Shown: positions 16,133-24,532, counted from the first letter of the stretch. The stretch is DNA of 64,000 bases from JAWWOL01 sp033851545 (GCA_033851545.1 JAWWOO010000066.1:1-64000); one strand, 5' to 3'. Translations and numbers: made by a program. Notes: a model not told the origin generated them from the sequence alone.

Positions 16133-16861
16133 TCAAACCCCTTGTCTGGACTGGGTTTGGCCAAGGCTGGCCGGGAGTGCCTCATAGGGCTCGGCGTCAA
16201 CAGCCGCCTCGAACTCGTCCCGGCTCAACGATGCGCCGAAGACTGGGCCGCCGGGTTCGAGTACGCGGCCGGCGCTGAGGCTGTCCAGCCGTACGGCGTC
16301 GTAGCCGATGCGCTCGATGACTTCGGCAACGGCGTCCACCGCATCCGGGTCGTCGCCGGCAACACCGAGCGCCCGGCGTTGGGGCGAGCCGACCGGTCGG
16401 CGCCCGTCCTCGAGATCGTGGTAGCCGACGTGGTTGAGCGTCTTGACGATCGTCGACCGGGAAAGCCGATGGGCGACGATCTCACTGCTGCCGAACTCGC
16501 TGTCCTCGAAAAGTTCCTGTACGCCGTCGACGGGCGGCCAGTAGTTCATCGCGTCGACGACAATCCGGTCGGCGACCAGTGCAGGGTCGAGCGTCGTGAT
16601 CTTGTGGAGCGGAGTTGCCAGCACTACGATGTCGGACTCCTCGACAGCCTCGGCTGCCCACCGTGGCTCGGCTCCCGGTGCCAGCACCGCGATGATGAGG
16701 GCGATGTTCGCCGGGTCACCCGAGCCCGCGATCGCTACCTCGTAGCCGGCGGCCATGGCGGCTCGCGCGATCACCGGGCCGACGTGCCCTGCACCCAACA
16801 CCGCGATCCGCGGCAGTCGCATGGGGGCCACCGCCTCGAGCAGACGCCTGCCGGGGCTCAC
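16133..16861 (-). CDS. NAD(P)-binding oxidoreductase, F420-reductase-like (COG2085 type)
   Basis: This 242-residue protein has a Rossmann fold near its start (RIAVLGAGHVGPVIARAAMA), then SDIVVLATPLHK, VDAMNYWPP and TIVKTLNHVGYHDLEDGRRP. The last resembles the NADP/F420-binding partner motif. It is likely to move hydride between NADPH and a cofactor or small substrate. The GTG overlaps the stop of the upstream LLM remnant; an ATG at codon 14 is an alternative start. The stop lies 1 bp before the downstream LLM enzyme, so the two may share a flavin or F420 redox function. Confidence 0.82.
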   Translation of the reverse strand: MSPGRRLLEAVAPMRLPRIAVLGAGHVGPVIARAAMAAGYEVAIAGSGDPANIALIIAVLAPGAEPRWAAEAVEESDIVVLATPLHKITTLDPALVADRIVVDAMNYWPPVDGVQELFEDSEFGSSEIVAHRLSRSTIVKTLNHVGYHDLEDGRRPVGSPQRRALGVAGDDPDAVDAVAEVIERIGYDAVRLDSLSAGRVLEPGGPVFGASLSRDEFEAAVDAEPYEALPASLGQTQSRQGV

Positions 16862-17160
16862 CGGGCTGCTCGGACTTCGACTACGTGCTGGCGAACAGCC
16901 GGCGCGACCTCGTGGACGAAGGTTGTCAGGGTCCGCTCGTCGTTGTCGGCCGGTAGCGAGAGCGTGTCCAGATGGGGCGCCCGGTAGGGGTGATCTTGGG
17001 TCCCGATCAGGTCGAAGCCGAGCCGGTCCAGGCGGGCCGGGTCGAGGACGGTGGCAGGCTGGTCGGCAGCTGGGTCCAGGAAGAAACCGAGCTCGAAAGT
17101 GCGTCCGTAGTCGGGGCCATCGGACGAGGGCCAGGTCACGTCCTCGGTCATCGAGCTCAC
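16858..17160 (-). pseudogene. LLM-class oxidoreductase with large internal deletion
   Basis: This 100-residue frame keeps a ribosome site (GGAGGAG) and GTG start. Residues about 20-68 match the N terminus of luciferase-like enzymes (FELGFFLDP, RLGFDLIGTQDHPYRAP). This joins abruptly to a piece resembling the C terminus of such proteins (TFVHEVAPAVRQHV), with about 200 or more residues of the barrel missing. It cannot form a TIM barrel. The reading frame and coupling to the downstream gene are intact, so it could persist as a translated leader. Domain assignment is by motif only. Confidence 0.6.
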
Positions 17161-17186
17161 CGGACTCCTCCGCTCAAGGGGGGTGC

Positions 17187-17206
17187 TAGTTATCCCGAAG
17201 TAACTA
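17187..17206. promoter_or_regulatory. TAGTTA/TAACTA inverted repeat upstream of the LLM unit
   Basis: Perfect 6-bp arms (TAGTTA at 17187, TAACTA at 17201) are separated by 8 bp, in a short AT-richer patch within high-GC DNA. The site is about 27 bp upstream of the GTG of the LLM remnant. The shape suits a MarR- or HxlR-type dimer, but no such gene is adjacent. Confidence 0.4.
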
Positions 17207-17281
17207 TGACCCCGCTAGGCTTGTTCCCCTGTCAGCTGGCCGCTCTCCTTCCGGCAACGGGGTTGGCCGGCTCCGGACCGC

Positions 17282-17908
17282 TCAGTATCCGACCACCTGT
17301 CGGATGAGGACGACATGGATGCGGCCCGGCAGCTCCTGGTGAATCTCGAGGATCTTGCCGACGGAGCTGTTCTGCCCGTACGCGGCGATGGCGCGAGCGT
17401 CCTCGAGGATCAGGCTGTGCTTGTAGATGCGCTCCCGGGCGGCTTCGAGGTGGGGCACGAGCTTCTGCGCTCCGATCACGAAGATGACATTCGCTGCGCC
17501 CCAGGCATAGGAGGCCAGTTGGCTGCCGGAGGCGGAGGCGATGACAAGCGATCCGTCGTGGGTGACTGCGTGGACGCTGCCGAGGGCGTAGTCGGGCTGC
17601 CCGCCGATTGCCTTCATCTCCAGTGCCTGCGTCGCGAAGTCGAGCGCGAACATCTTGTTACGTGCCGACTCGTACGGTCCGTCGTTGTTGATCGCGTCGG
17701 CGATGCCGGTCTCCTGCAGCGTCACCGACGTGTTGGTCATGACCTTCGAACCGTGGGGGATCCGGGCGAGAACAGCGTCGCGCGCGCCGTCAAGGTCATC
17801 GACGACTTCGACGCTGAATCCGTGCTCTTCAAGGGCAACGACGGTGGTCGCGAGGGTGTGGTCGTCGGGCAGCGAGGTGAAGCGGCCCGATGTCTCGGTA
17901 GTGCTCAC
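17282..17908 (-). CDS. LUD-domain protein (LutC/YkgG-like)
   Basis: This 208-residue protein is of the LUD/DUF162 type related to lactate-utilisation subunits. Visible signatures are GSKVMTNTSVTLQETGI, YALGSVHAVTHDGSLVIASA and VIFVIGAQKLVPHLEAARER. The partner iron-sulfur subunits LutA and LutB are not adjacent, so a role in L-lactate oxidation is not shown; single LUD proteins of unknown role are common. I chose the GTG with AAGGAGG at ideal spacing; 33 further open codons upstream look non-coding. A perfect 14-bp palindrome lies about 100 bp upstream. Confidence 0.8.
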   Translation of the reverse strand: MSTTETSGRFTSLPDDHTLATTVVALEEHGFSVEVVDDLDGARDAVLARIPHGSKVMTNTSVTLQETGIADAINNDGPYESARNKMFALDFATQALEMKAIGGQPDYALGSVHAVTHDGSLVIASASGSQLASYAWGAANVIFVIGAQKLVPHLEAARERIYKHSLILEDARAIAAYGQNSSVGKILEIHQELPGRIHVVLIRQVVGY

Positions 17909-18003
17909 GTTCGTCCTCCTTGGGGAACCGCGGTCGACGGGCCTACGGACTCGCCGAGTCATGTCCCTCCAAGGTGGTCGCCAGGTGGGCGTGTTCGCAT
18001 CCG

Positions 18004-18017
18004 CCACTGGCCAGTGG
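18004..18017. promoter_or_regulatory. perfect 14-bp palindrome upstream of LUD gene
   Basis: CCACTGGCCAGTGG is a perfect palindrome about 100 bp upstream of the LUD-protein start. It may be an operator. No adjacent regulator gene suggests which protein binds. Confidence 0.35.
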
Positions 18018-18026
18018 TCGCGGCTT

Positions 18027-18060
18027 CAGGTGGCGGGGTCGGCGGCGGACTGGCCACCTG
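18027..18060 (-). terminator. possible hairpin downstream of the mannosyltransferase gene
   Basis: CAGGTGGC (18027-18034) pairs with GCCACCTG (18053-18060) across an 18-nt loop. It lies between the mannosyltransferase stop and the LUD promoter region. There is no T tract, so terminator activity is uncertain. Confidence 0.25.
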
Positions 18061-18100
18061 CACCGTCGGGTGGCTGACGCGAAGCGCAACCCGACTTGGA

Positions 18101-18133
18101 CCTACTGTGACGGCTTGATTCAGACCCAGCTCG
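18101..18133 (+). repeat. left arm of a long inverted repeat flanking the mannosyltransferase
   Basis: The reverse complement of this 33-bp segment matches 28 of 33 positions at 19703-19735, including the core TGGGTCTGAAT and AAGCCGTCAC. The two arms face inward and enclose about 1.6 kb containing a single gene. Confidence 0.7.
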
Positions 18134-18194
18134 CGATCGCTCGCTTGGTTGCTAGGGCTGGCGGGGTGCTGGTGTGCGTGTTGCCGGTCTGTCG

Positions 18195-19424
18195 TCACCC
18201 GGACCAGTGGTCGGACAAGATGCTCGACACGTTGAACATCGCGATGGCCACCGAGCCGGCTGCGATGGTGTAGCGAACCTTGCGCTCCCGGTGCCGGAGG
18301 ATCCACTGCGCTGAGAGCATTGCGACCGGGAAGCAGGTGAGCATGTTCCGAGGCAGGGACAGGTAGTAGGCGCTCGTCAGCAGCGAGGCAGCTGTGAAGC
18401 CGACGTATGTGGCCTCGGCCCATTCGCGGCGGCGGAGCAAGGCGACACAGGCAGCGATGAACGCGGCGGCGAACAAGATCTCCATCGTTCCCTGAAAGCG
18501 CAGGGCGGCGAGCTGCCAGTCGTCGGGGTCGTGATAGGTGAGGATCCGGCGGACGCTGTGTGTGAATGCGCGGACCGGCGTAACCGCGTGTCGTCCCCAT
18601 CCGAGACGTTCGGCGTGGAACCAGGCCAGCCAGTCGCCGGTGTTGTGGTGGAGCCACGTGAAGTAGCCAACGACGGCGAGGAACGGTGCCGAAAGAGCGG
18701 CCACGTGAGTTGCTTGCCAGGACTTTCGTTGGGTGGCGCGGCTGTGGACGAAGAGGACGACGAGGCCGCAGGCCAGGAACAGTCCGCTGATTCGGGTGAA
18801 GGCCGCCATGGCAGCGCAGGCGGAGGCAATGGCCCAGCGATCGGCCTTCGCGGCAACCCAGGCTCCCAGCGCTGCAGCCAAGAACGGACCCTCGGAGTAT
18901 GAGGAGACTAGGAAGATCGAGTAGGGGCCGGCGAGCAGCACGACCACTGCAACGCTAGCTGCTGGCTCACCAACTTGATCTGCGGTCAGCCGCCACAGCA
19001 GGATGGCTGCGGTAGCGGTGCCGAGCCAGGACACCAGCGACAGCGCCACCAGGTAGGTCGTGACCGACGGTGGACCGACGCTGAACAGGTGCGCTAAACC
19101 GCGTCCTGCCAACGGGTAGCCAGGAAAGAACGCCATCTGAACCGGGTCGTGGTGCGGCCCGAAGTAGCCGTGCCGGGCAACTTCTAGGAAGTGGCCGGCG
19201 TCGCCCCTGGCGAACAGCCGAAAGGGCCAGCTTGCGGCCGGCGAGGTGGGATAGCGATGGCGGTCCAGGCCCAGCGCCTGCCCGATGGCACCCAGGACTA
19301 GATAGGCCGCAGTGGTGACGGCCCAGATTGACAGTCCGCGCCGGGTCGCCGTCATCCAACGGCCGGATGCCGCTCCCGGCGAAGGCCGTGGCCGCGACCC
19401 GACTTGCTCAGTCGCAGCCGTCAC
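18195..19424 (-). CDS. polytopic membrane mannosyltransferase, PIG-V/Gpi18-like
   Basis: This is a 409-residue integral membrane protein with about 9-11 hydrophobic helices. The luminal-loop signature of Gpi18/PIG-V-like GT-C enzymes is seen in FARGDAGHFLEVARHGYFG, followed by QMAFFPGYPLAGRGLAHL and YSEGPFLAAALGAW. Such enzymes move a mannose from a polyprenyl-phosphate donor to a lipid or protein acceptor at the outer face of the membrane. I chose the GTG 7-12 bp after a GGGGGG run; 92 more open codons upstream are low-quality coding and contain one of the repeats. Inverted repeats of 33 bp flank the gene, and nothing else lies between them. Confidence 0.75.
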   Translation of the reverse strand: MTAATEQVGSRPRPSPGAASGRWMTATRRGLSIWAVTTAAYLVLGAIGQALGLDRHRYPTSPAASWPFRLFARGDAGHFLEVARHGYFGPHHDPVQMAFFPGYPLAGRGLAHLFSVGPPSVTTYLVALSLVSWLGTATAAILLWRLTADQVGEPAASVAVVVLLAGPYSIFLVSSYSEGPFLAAALGAWVAAKADRWAIASACAAMAAFTRISGLFLACGLVVLFVHSRATQRKSWQATHVAALSAPFLAVVGYFTWLHHNTGDWLAWFHAERLGWGRHAVTPVRAFTHSVRRILTYHDPDDWQLAALRFQGTMEILFAAAFIAACVALLRRREWAEATYVGFTAASLLTSAYYLSLPRNMLTCFPVAMLSAQWILRHRERKVRYTIAAGSVAIAMFNVSSILSDHWSG

Positions 19425-19651
19425 GTATCGCCCCCCGTCGGACACCTGCTGCCTTCGCGTCCCGAAGGCTACCAGCGGACACGTGAGGCCGAGGCGCGAC
19501 CCGCGGTGGACGCGTTCAGTGCGGGTCGCGACTGGCGCGGCTGTGTGCAAGGCGGTAGGAGCCGATGCCGGTTTCGGTGATGTGTCGCCCGGGCCTGGCC
19601 TCCGCCGAAGCTGCATGGGAGTCGCCGCCAAGCTGCGACCAGCATCGCACC

Positions 19652-19675
19652 GGTGGGTCCAGATCAGACCGTCAC
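19652..19675 (+). repeat. diverged extra copy of the inverted-repeat core
   Basis: This segment has GGTGGGTC and CCGTCAC in the same orientation as the right arm, 54 bp downstream, matching it at 18 of 24 positions. It suggests the repeat is a recurring sequence rather than a single pair. Confidence 0.45.
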
Positions 19676-19702
19676 AAGCCCTGGCGTGTCGGCGACACAC
19701 CC

Positions 19703-19735
19703 CGAGGTGGGTCTGAATGAAGCCGTCACGGTGGT
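19703..19735 (+). repeat. right arm of the long inverted repeat
   Basis: This is the partner of the arm at 18101-18133 (28 of 33 positions in inverted orientation). The decayed gene described next begins right inside this arm, so the arm marks a junction between unrelated sequences. No obvious target-site duplication is seen at the outer edges. Confidence 0.7.
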
Positions 19736-20043
19736 CTGACTCAGACTGACAGAATCACGTTTGCCGGGCACACCCTCGAGACACCGTCGAGCACCCTGCA
19801 ACTTGCCTACTTCGTCGGTACGGCGATGTGGACCCAACTGACTCAGCCATTCACCTTCGCAATGCCCGGGTTTCAGACGAGCGAGCTGGAACTCTGGATG
19901 GAAGCCGATCTACCTCGCCACTCACAGCACCGAACAGACGCTGTACTTTGACGACGAGCTGCTCGTGCGCCACCACTACGAGGTCGAGAGCAGCGGTGGT
20001 GCCGGCGCGGCGCACTACGTCTCCGAGAAATACCGCACATACG
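19721..20043 (+). pseudogene. frameshifted fragment of a conserved unknown protein
   Basis: Two successive frames read as one protein. The first, after a TGA at 19718, gives DRITFAGHTLETPSSTLQLA, YFVGTAMWTQLTQPFTFA and FQTSELELW. The frame then dies, but from about 19902 another frame continues KPIYLATHSTEQTLYFDDEL and GAGAAHYVSE. The N terminus is missing upstream of the repeat arm, a small out-of-frame deletion lies near 19900, and the C terminus is cut where the convergent LuxR gene begins. From memory, THSTEQTLYFD and HYVSE occur together in a family of uncharacterised actinobacterial proteins; I cannot name it. Confidence 0.65.
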
Positions 20044-22821
20044 CTACAGCGGCAGGGTGCTGTGGTCCCCGGGCAGGACATGGACGAGCTGGGCGCGGGA
20101 GCTGATGCCGAGCTTCGTGAAGACCTTGCGCAGGTGATACTGGACCGTCCGCGGGCTGATGAACAACCGGGTGCCGATCTCCGGGTTCGACAGTCCGTCG
20201 CGGGCGAGCTGGGCGATCTGGGCCTCCTGCGCGGTGAGCTCCGCGTGCTTCTCCACCGTGCGTTTGCGAACGGTCTCGCCCGTGGCCAGCAGTTCGCGAC
20301 TGGCCCGGTCGGTGAACCCCTCGGCCCCGATCGCGGTGAACAGGTCGTGGGCCGTACGCAGCTGCGCGCGCGCGTCGACGCGGCGATTCTCGCGGCGCAG
20401 CCACTCGCCGTACAGCAGGTGGGCGCGGGCGAGCTCCATGCGCAAGTGGGTACGGCCGAGCCGATCGATCGCGTCACGGTAGAGCTGTTCGGCGCCGTCC
20501 CCCTCGCTCAACAGGGCGCGTGAACGCGCTTCGACGCCGAGGGCCCAGTCCGCTCCGCTGGGGTGGGTCACCTCCGCCAACCGTCGCTGGGCATCGGCCG
20601 CCGCCTCGTACCTGCCGGTTCGCGTCGCGGCCTCGACCAGCTCGCCCAACGCGAGGTAGGAGGTACCCATGTCCAGGGGGTAGTCGGTGGCCTGTTGCGC
20701 TGCGGCATATGCCCTCTCGTAGTGACCGAGCCCGTTGTACAGCACGGCGGCCGCCCACGCCGTGACGGTGACACCGATTCCTTCCCCGCGCAGTTCCACG
20801 GCCTGGAGATTGGTCTCGATGAGTGCGCAGGTCTCGGCTTCGCGGCCGCGGAACGCGGCAAGGGCGAGGGCGCCGTACGGTGACAGGGTGCTGCCGGTCG
20901 CTTCGGTCGCCGCCCGCGCCTCGTCGGTCAGGGACGCGGCAGCCGTCAGGTCGCCGGTGAACAGGTGTCGGAAGATCCGCGCCGTCAGGGCCAGGGGGAG
21001 CTCGCTGAGGGCTCCTGCCTCGCGGGCGAGCTGCACGTGCCGGGCGGACAGCGCGCCCCAGCTCTCGTCATCCCACAGATGCAAGGCTGTGATGCCGGCC
21101 AGCCACAGCCAGCGGAGCTGCTCCTCTGCGGACATGTCATCGCCGAAGATGGTCAGTGCACGTCGCAGGATGGGCAGCCCGGCCGCATAGCCGTCGCAGA
21201 AGTGCGCCGCCAGCCCGTCCATGAACAGGTCCGGCGCCCGCGGTGCCTGCGAAGGCTGCGGTGCCGCCCGGGCGGCGGAGGCCACGTCGAGCGCACCTCC
21301 GCCGGGGCTGGAAAGCCGGCCGGCGAACGTCACCGCGGCAAGGGTCTCCAGGTAGGTCTCGCGCGCAAGACCGACATCGAGTGGTTCGAGCCGCTTGGCG
21401 GTTTCGAGCAACTGGTGCGGAGCGTCGCTGCCACGGCTGGCGGCGAACGCGATCTGGCCCCGAAGCAGCTCCATCCACCCGCGCTGCAGCTCGGAAAGCG
21501 GACCGGCCTCGGCCGTGGCCAGCAGCTTCAAGGCCGTGTCGGAGTCGCCGGCCAGATGCTTGGCCTTTGCAGCGCCGAGCGCCCGGCAGGCGAGGTGAGC
21601 CGGGTCGAGCGTCAGCTCTGCCGAGCGTTCGAGGAAGGCGGCGGCCGCGGCCAGCCCTCCGCGCGCACGCGCTCGGTCGGCCGAGCGCTCGAGCTCCTCG
21701 GCGACGTCTTCGTCGGGCCCGGGAGCGGCCTGGGCTCGGTGCCAGGCGCGGCGGTCGGGATCGAGCTGCGGGTCGGTGACCTCGGCCAGCGCGCGGTGTG
21801 CGTCCTGTCGTTGCTGGAAGGTTGCCAACCGGTAGGCCGCCGAGCGCACCAACGGATGACGAAAGCGCACCCGGGCGCCGAACTCGAGCAGACCGGCTTG
21901 GGCCGCCGGTGTCGCAGCCTCCGGCCGGATACCGAGCCGTTCGGCCGCTCGCCAGACCAGCAGCGGGTCGCCGAGCGGGTCGGCAGCGGCGAGCTGCAGC
22001 AGGCGTTGAGTCTCAGGCGGAAGAGCCTCCAGCCGGCGACGGAAGCTGTCCTCGATCCCGCTCGAGACCGGCAATCCGGAGGGGAGCCCGAACCCGCCAG
22101 CCAGCTCCGCCGGGTGCAGCTCCTGGAGCAGCTCCAACATCGCCAGCGGGACTCCGCGCGTCTCACTGACGATCTGGTCGCGAACCCGCGGGTCCAGTGG
22201 CGCCGTCAGGACCGAGTCGAGCAGCGCCTGCGCGTCGCCGTCACGCAGTCCCTCGACCACAAGCTCGGGCAGTCCGCCGAGCTGGTCACTCGGCACCCTT
22301 GCCCCAAAGACCAGGCCGACGGACTCCGCCTCCAGGCGGCGCGCGACAAAGGCCAGGACCTGCGAGGAGGCGCGATCGAGCCACTGCTCGTCGTCCACGA
22401 CACAGATCAGCGGCTGCTCCTCGGCCTCCTCGGAGAGCAGGCTGAGGACGGCCAGCCCGAGGAGAAACCGGTCCGGTGCTGGACCGGAGGTGACGCCGAA
22501 CGCCGTTCTCAGTGCATCCCGCTGCGGAACCGGCAGTCCGTCGAGCCGAGTCAGCATCGGCGCCAGCAGCTGGTGGAGGCCGGCGAAGGCAAGCTCCATC
22601 TCCGACTCGACCCCGGCGGCACGCACGACGGAGCAGCCCGACGCCTGCTCGACGAGGTAGTCCAGCAGCGCCGTCTTGCCCACACCCGGCTCGCCGCTGA
22701 GCACCAGACCCCGGCTGTCACCCGCACGAACAGTGGCGACAAGCCGGTCGAGCACGTCACATTCCGCGCGCCGGCCCGTGAGCACCGTCGCGCGTCTCCG
22801 GAGGGGGGAAAGTGTCGTCAT
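20044..22821 (-). CDS. large ATP-binding LuxR-family regulator (LAL type)
   Basis: This is a 925-residue regulator. The N-terminal AAA-type ATPase has Walker A GEPGVGKT near residue 40 and Walker B LICVVDDEQWLDRAS, followed by a long helical, TPR-like middle region. The C-terminal LuxR helix-turn-helix reads LTAQEAQIAQLARDGLSNPE then ISPRTVQYHLRKVFTKLG. LAL proteins activate catabolic or secondary-metabolite genes in response to a small molecule and ATP. I chose the ATG coding MTTLSPLRRR; the 27 codons upstream look non-coding. It lies about 97 bp downstream of aceB on the same strand. Targets are unknown. Confidence 0.9.
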   Translation of the reverse strand: MTTLSPLRRRATVLTGRRAECDVLDRLVATVRAGDSRGLVLSGEPGVGKTALLDYLVEQASGCSVVRAAGVESEMELAFAGLHQLLAPMLTRLDGLPVPQRDALRTAFGVTSGPAPDRFLLGLAVLSLLSEEAEEQPLICVVDDEQWLDRASSQVLAFVARRLEAESVGLVFGARVPSDQLGGLPELVVEGLRDGDAQALLDSVLTAPLDPRVRDQIVSETRGVPLAMLELLQELHPAELAGGFGLPSGLPVSSGIEDSFRRRLEALPPETQRLLQLAAADPLGDPLLVWRAAERLGIRPEAATPAAQAGLLEFGARVRFRHPLVRSAAYRLATFQQRQDAHRALAEVTDPQLDPDRRAWHRAQAAPGPDEDVAEELERSADRARARGGLAAAAAFLERSAELTLDPAHLACRALGAAKAKHLAGDSDTALKLLATAEAGPLSELQRGWMELLRGQIAFAASRGSDAPHQLLETAKRLEPLDVGLARETYLETLAAVTFAGRLSSPGGGALDVASAARAAPQPSQAPRAPDLFMDGLAAHFCDGYAAGLPILRRALTIFGDDMSAEEQLRWLWLAGITALHLWDDESWGALSARHVQLAREAGALSELPLALTARIFRHLFTGDLTAAASLTDEARAATEATGSTLSPYGALALAAFRGREAETCALIETNLQAVELRGEGIGVTVTAWAAAVLYNGLGHYERAYAAAQQATDYPLDMGTSYLALGELVEAATRTGRYEAAADAQRRLAEVTHPSGADWALGVEARSRALLSEGDGAEQLYRDAIDRLGRTHLRMELARAHLLYGEWLRRENRRVDARAQLRTAHDLFTAIGAEGFTDRASRELLATGETVRKRTVEKHAELTAQEAQIAQLARDGLSNPEIGTRLFISPRTVQYHLRKVFTKLGISSRAQLVHVLPGDHSTLPL

Positions 22822-22918
22822 CGTCTGCCCGGCCAACGCTACACGCCGGCCAAGAGCGACAGTGACCGTCCGGCGGGCGCAGGTGAAGGACGACGCGAGC
22901 AACCGCGTCGGCTGTGGG

Positions 22919-24532
22919 TCAGTCGCGCAGAAACTTGCGGTAGGCGGGGATGGTGAAGAATGCGACGTAGTCCAGCTCGAGGGTCAGCTGCTCGAAGAGG
23001 GTCACGGCGTCGGCCAGCGTGATGCCGATGCCGGCCTGGCAGCCGCGGAGCAGGTCGGCCTCGGTGGTGATGAGCTGCTGGACAAGGTCGCCAGTCACCA
23101 CTGTGCCGTCTTGGAGAACGACTCCCCTGTCCCGCCACTGCCACACCTGGGACCGCGAGATCTCGACCGTGGCGGCGTCCTCCATGAGGTCGTTGATGGC
23201 GACGGCGCCCGTGCCCTGCAGCCATGCGTCGAGGTAGCGCAAGGACACAGCGATGTTGGACCGCAGCCCGCTCATGGTGGGATGCCCGCCGGCACTGGAC
23301 AGGTCGAGCATGTCCACCGGGCTGCCGACGGCCCGCACTTCCCTGCCGAGCTGGTGGTCGCGGTCGTGCAGGACCGCCTCGAATGCCTCCGCCGCGGTCG
23401 CGACGAGGCCGGGATGGGCCACCCACGAGCCGTCGAAACCGTCGGCTGCGTCCCGGTCCTTGTCGGCCCGGATCCGTTGCAGCGCAAGGGTTGTGGCCTC
23501 GGCATCCCTGCGATTGGGGACGAAGGCTGCCATGCCGCCGATGGCATGCGCCCCGCGACGGTGGCAGGTGGCAACCAGTCGTTCGCTGTAGGCACGCATG
23601 AAGGGCGTCGTCATCGTGATGTCCGCGCGATCCGGGAGTACGGCGTCGTCACCGCGTGAACGCAGGGTCTTGATGATCGAGAAGATGTAGTCCCAGCGGC
23701 CGGCGTTGAGTCCGGCGGAGTGCTCGCGGAGCTCGTAGAGGATCTCCTCCATCTCGAAGGCGGCCGGGAGCGTCTCCACCAGGACGGTCGCGCGGACGGT
23801 CCCGCGTGGGATGCCGCACCACTCCTGCAGGAACAGGAAGACGTCGTTCCACAGCCGTGCCTCGAGGTGAGATTCGAGCTTGGGCAGGTAGAAGTACGGC
23901 CCTGCCCCGCGGTCGATCATCGCCTGGGCGCAGTGCAGGAAGTAGAGGCCCACGTCGGTCAGGGAAGCTGAGACCTCTGCGCCATCGACCAGCAGATGCT
24001 TCTCCGGCAGGTGCCACCCTCGGGGGCGGACCATGACCGTGGGTGTCCGCTCGCCGACCCGATACCTTTTGCCGGTCTCCGTCGTGAAGTCGAGCTCTCC
24101 CCGGGTCAGCCTCAAGAGGTTCAGCTGGCCCTCGATCAGGTTGGCCCAGGTCGGACTGGTGGCGTCCTCGAGGTCGGCCATCCAGACGTCGGCCCCGGAG
24201 TTGAGCGCGTTGACGGCCATGGCGCGGTTGACCGGACCGGTCATCTCGACCCTTCGCCGGCTCAGGCCCGGCCCCGGTGGAGCGACCCGCCAGGACGAGT
24301 CGGCGCGGATGGCTCCGGTGTGCGGCAGCAGCCACAAGGTCGCACCGTCGTCGATCCGGCGCTGCCGCTCGACCCGGTCGCTGAGCAGGCCCAGCCGTCG
24401 GGTGTCGAAACGCTCATGGAGTGCACCGATCAACTGGAGCGCCTCTGCGGTCAGGATCTCTGTGCTGCCCTCGACCACGGGTGCGTCGAAGCTGACGGTT
24501 GCGGGGCGGTAGGAGCTCACGGTGGAGGTCAT
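22919..24532 (-). CDS. aceB: malate synthase A
   Basis: This is a 537-residue malate synthase of the A form. It condenses glyoxylate with acetyl-CoA to malate. Signatures include DVWMADLEDATSPTWANLIE, the YFYLPKLESHLEARLWND region, ETLPAAFEMEEILYELREHS and GRWDYIFSIIK. Near the C terminus a conserved Asp/Glu pair is seen in NDLMEDAATVEISRSQVWQW. The ATG overlaps the stop of isocitrate lyase (ATGA). A much longer frame extending upstream is antisense-free overlap with aceA in another frame and is not coding. The A-type synthase next to isocitrate lyase completes a glyoxylate-shunt operon. Confidence 0.94.
   Translation of the reverse strand: MTSTVSSYRPATVSFDAPVVEGSTEILTAEALQLIGALHERFDTRRLGLLSDRVERQRRIDDGATLWLLPHTGAIRADSSWRVAPPGPGLSRRRVEMTGPVNRAMAVNALNSGADVWMADLEDATSPTWANLIEGQLNLLRLTRGELDFTTETGKRYRVGERTPTVMVRPRGWHLPEKHLLVDGAEVSASLTDVGLYFLHCAQAMIDRGAGPYFYLPKLESHLEARLWNDVFLFLQEWCGIPRGTVRATVLVETLPAAFEMEEILYELREHSAGLNAGRWDYIFSIIKTLRSRGDDAVLPDRADITMTTPFMRAYSERLVATCHRRGAHAIGGMAAFVPNRRDAEATTLALQRIRADKDRDAADGFDGSWVAHPGLVATAAEAFEAVLHDRDHQLGREVRAVGSPVDMLDLSSAGGHPTMSGLRSNIAVSLRYLDAWLQGTGAVAINDLMEDAATVEISRSQVWQWRDRGVVLQDGTVVTGDLVQQLITTEADLLRGCQAGIGITLADAVTLFEQLTLELDYVAFFTIPAYRKFLRD

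Noticed and set aside
16201..16861. possible riboswitch or tRNA in the 13-20 kb patchwork
   Set aside because: No cloverleaf, CCA-type end, T-loop or conserved riboswitch core could be found by eye in the non-coding gaps.
20965..22956. 663-codon open frame on the plus strand opposite the LuxR-type regulator
   Set aside because: It is antisense to a regulator with clear Walker and helix-turn-helix motifs. Its translation is rich in Arg, Gln and Gly with no domain, as expected for the opposite strand of high-GC coding DNA.
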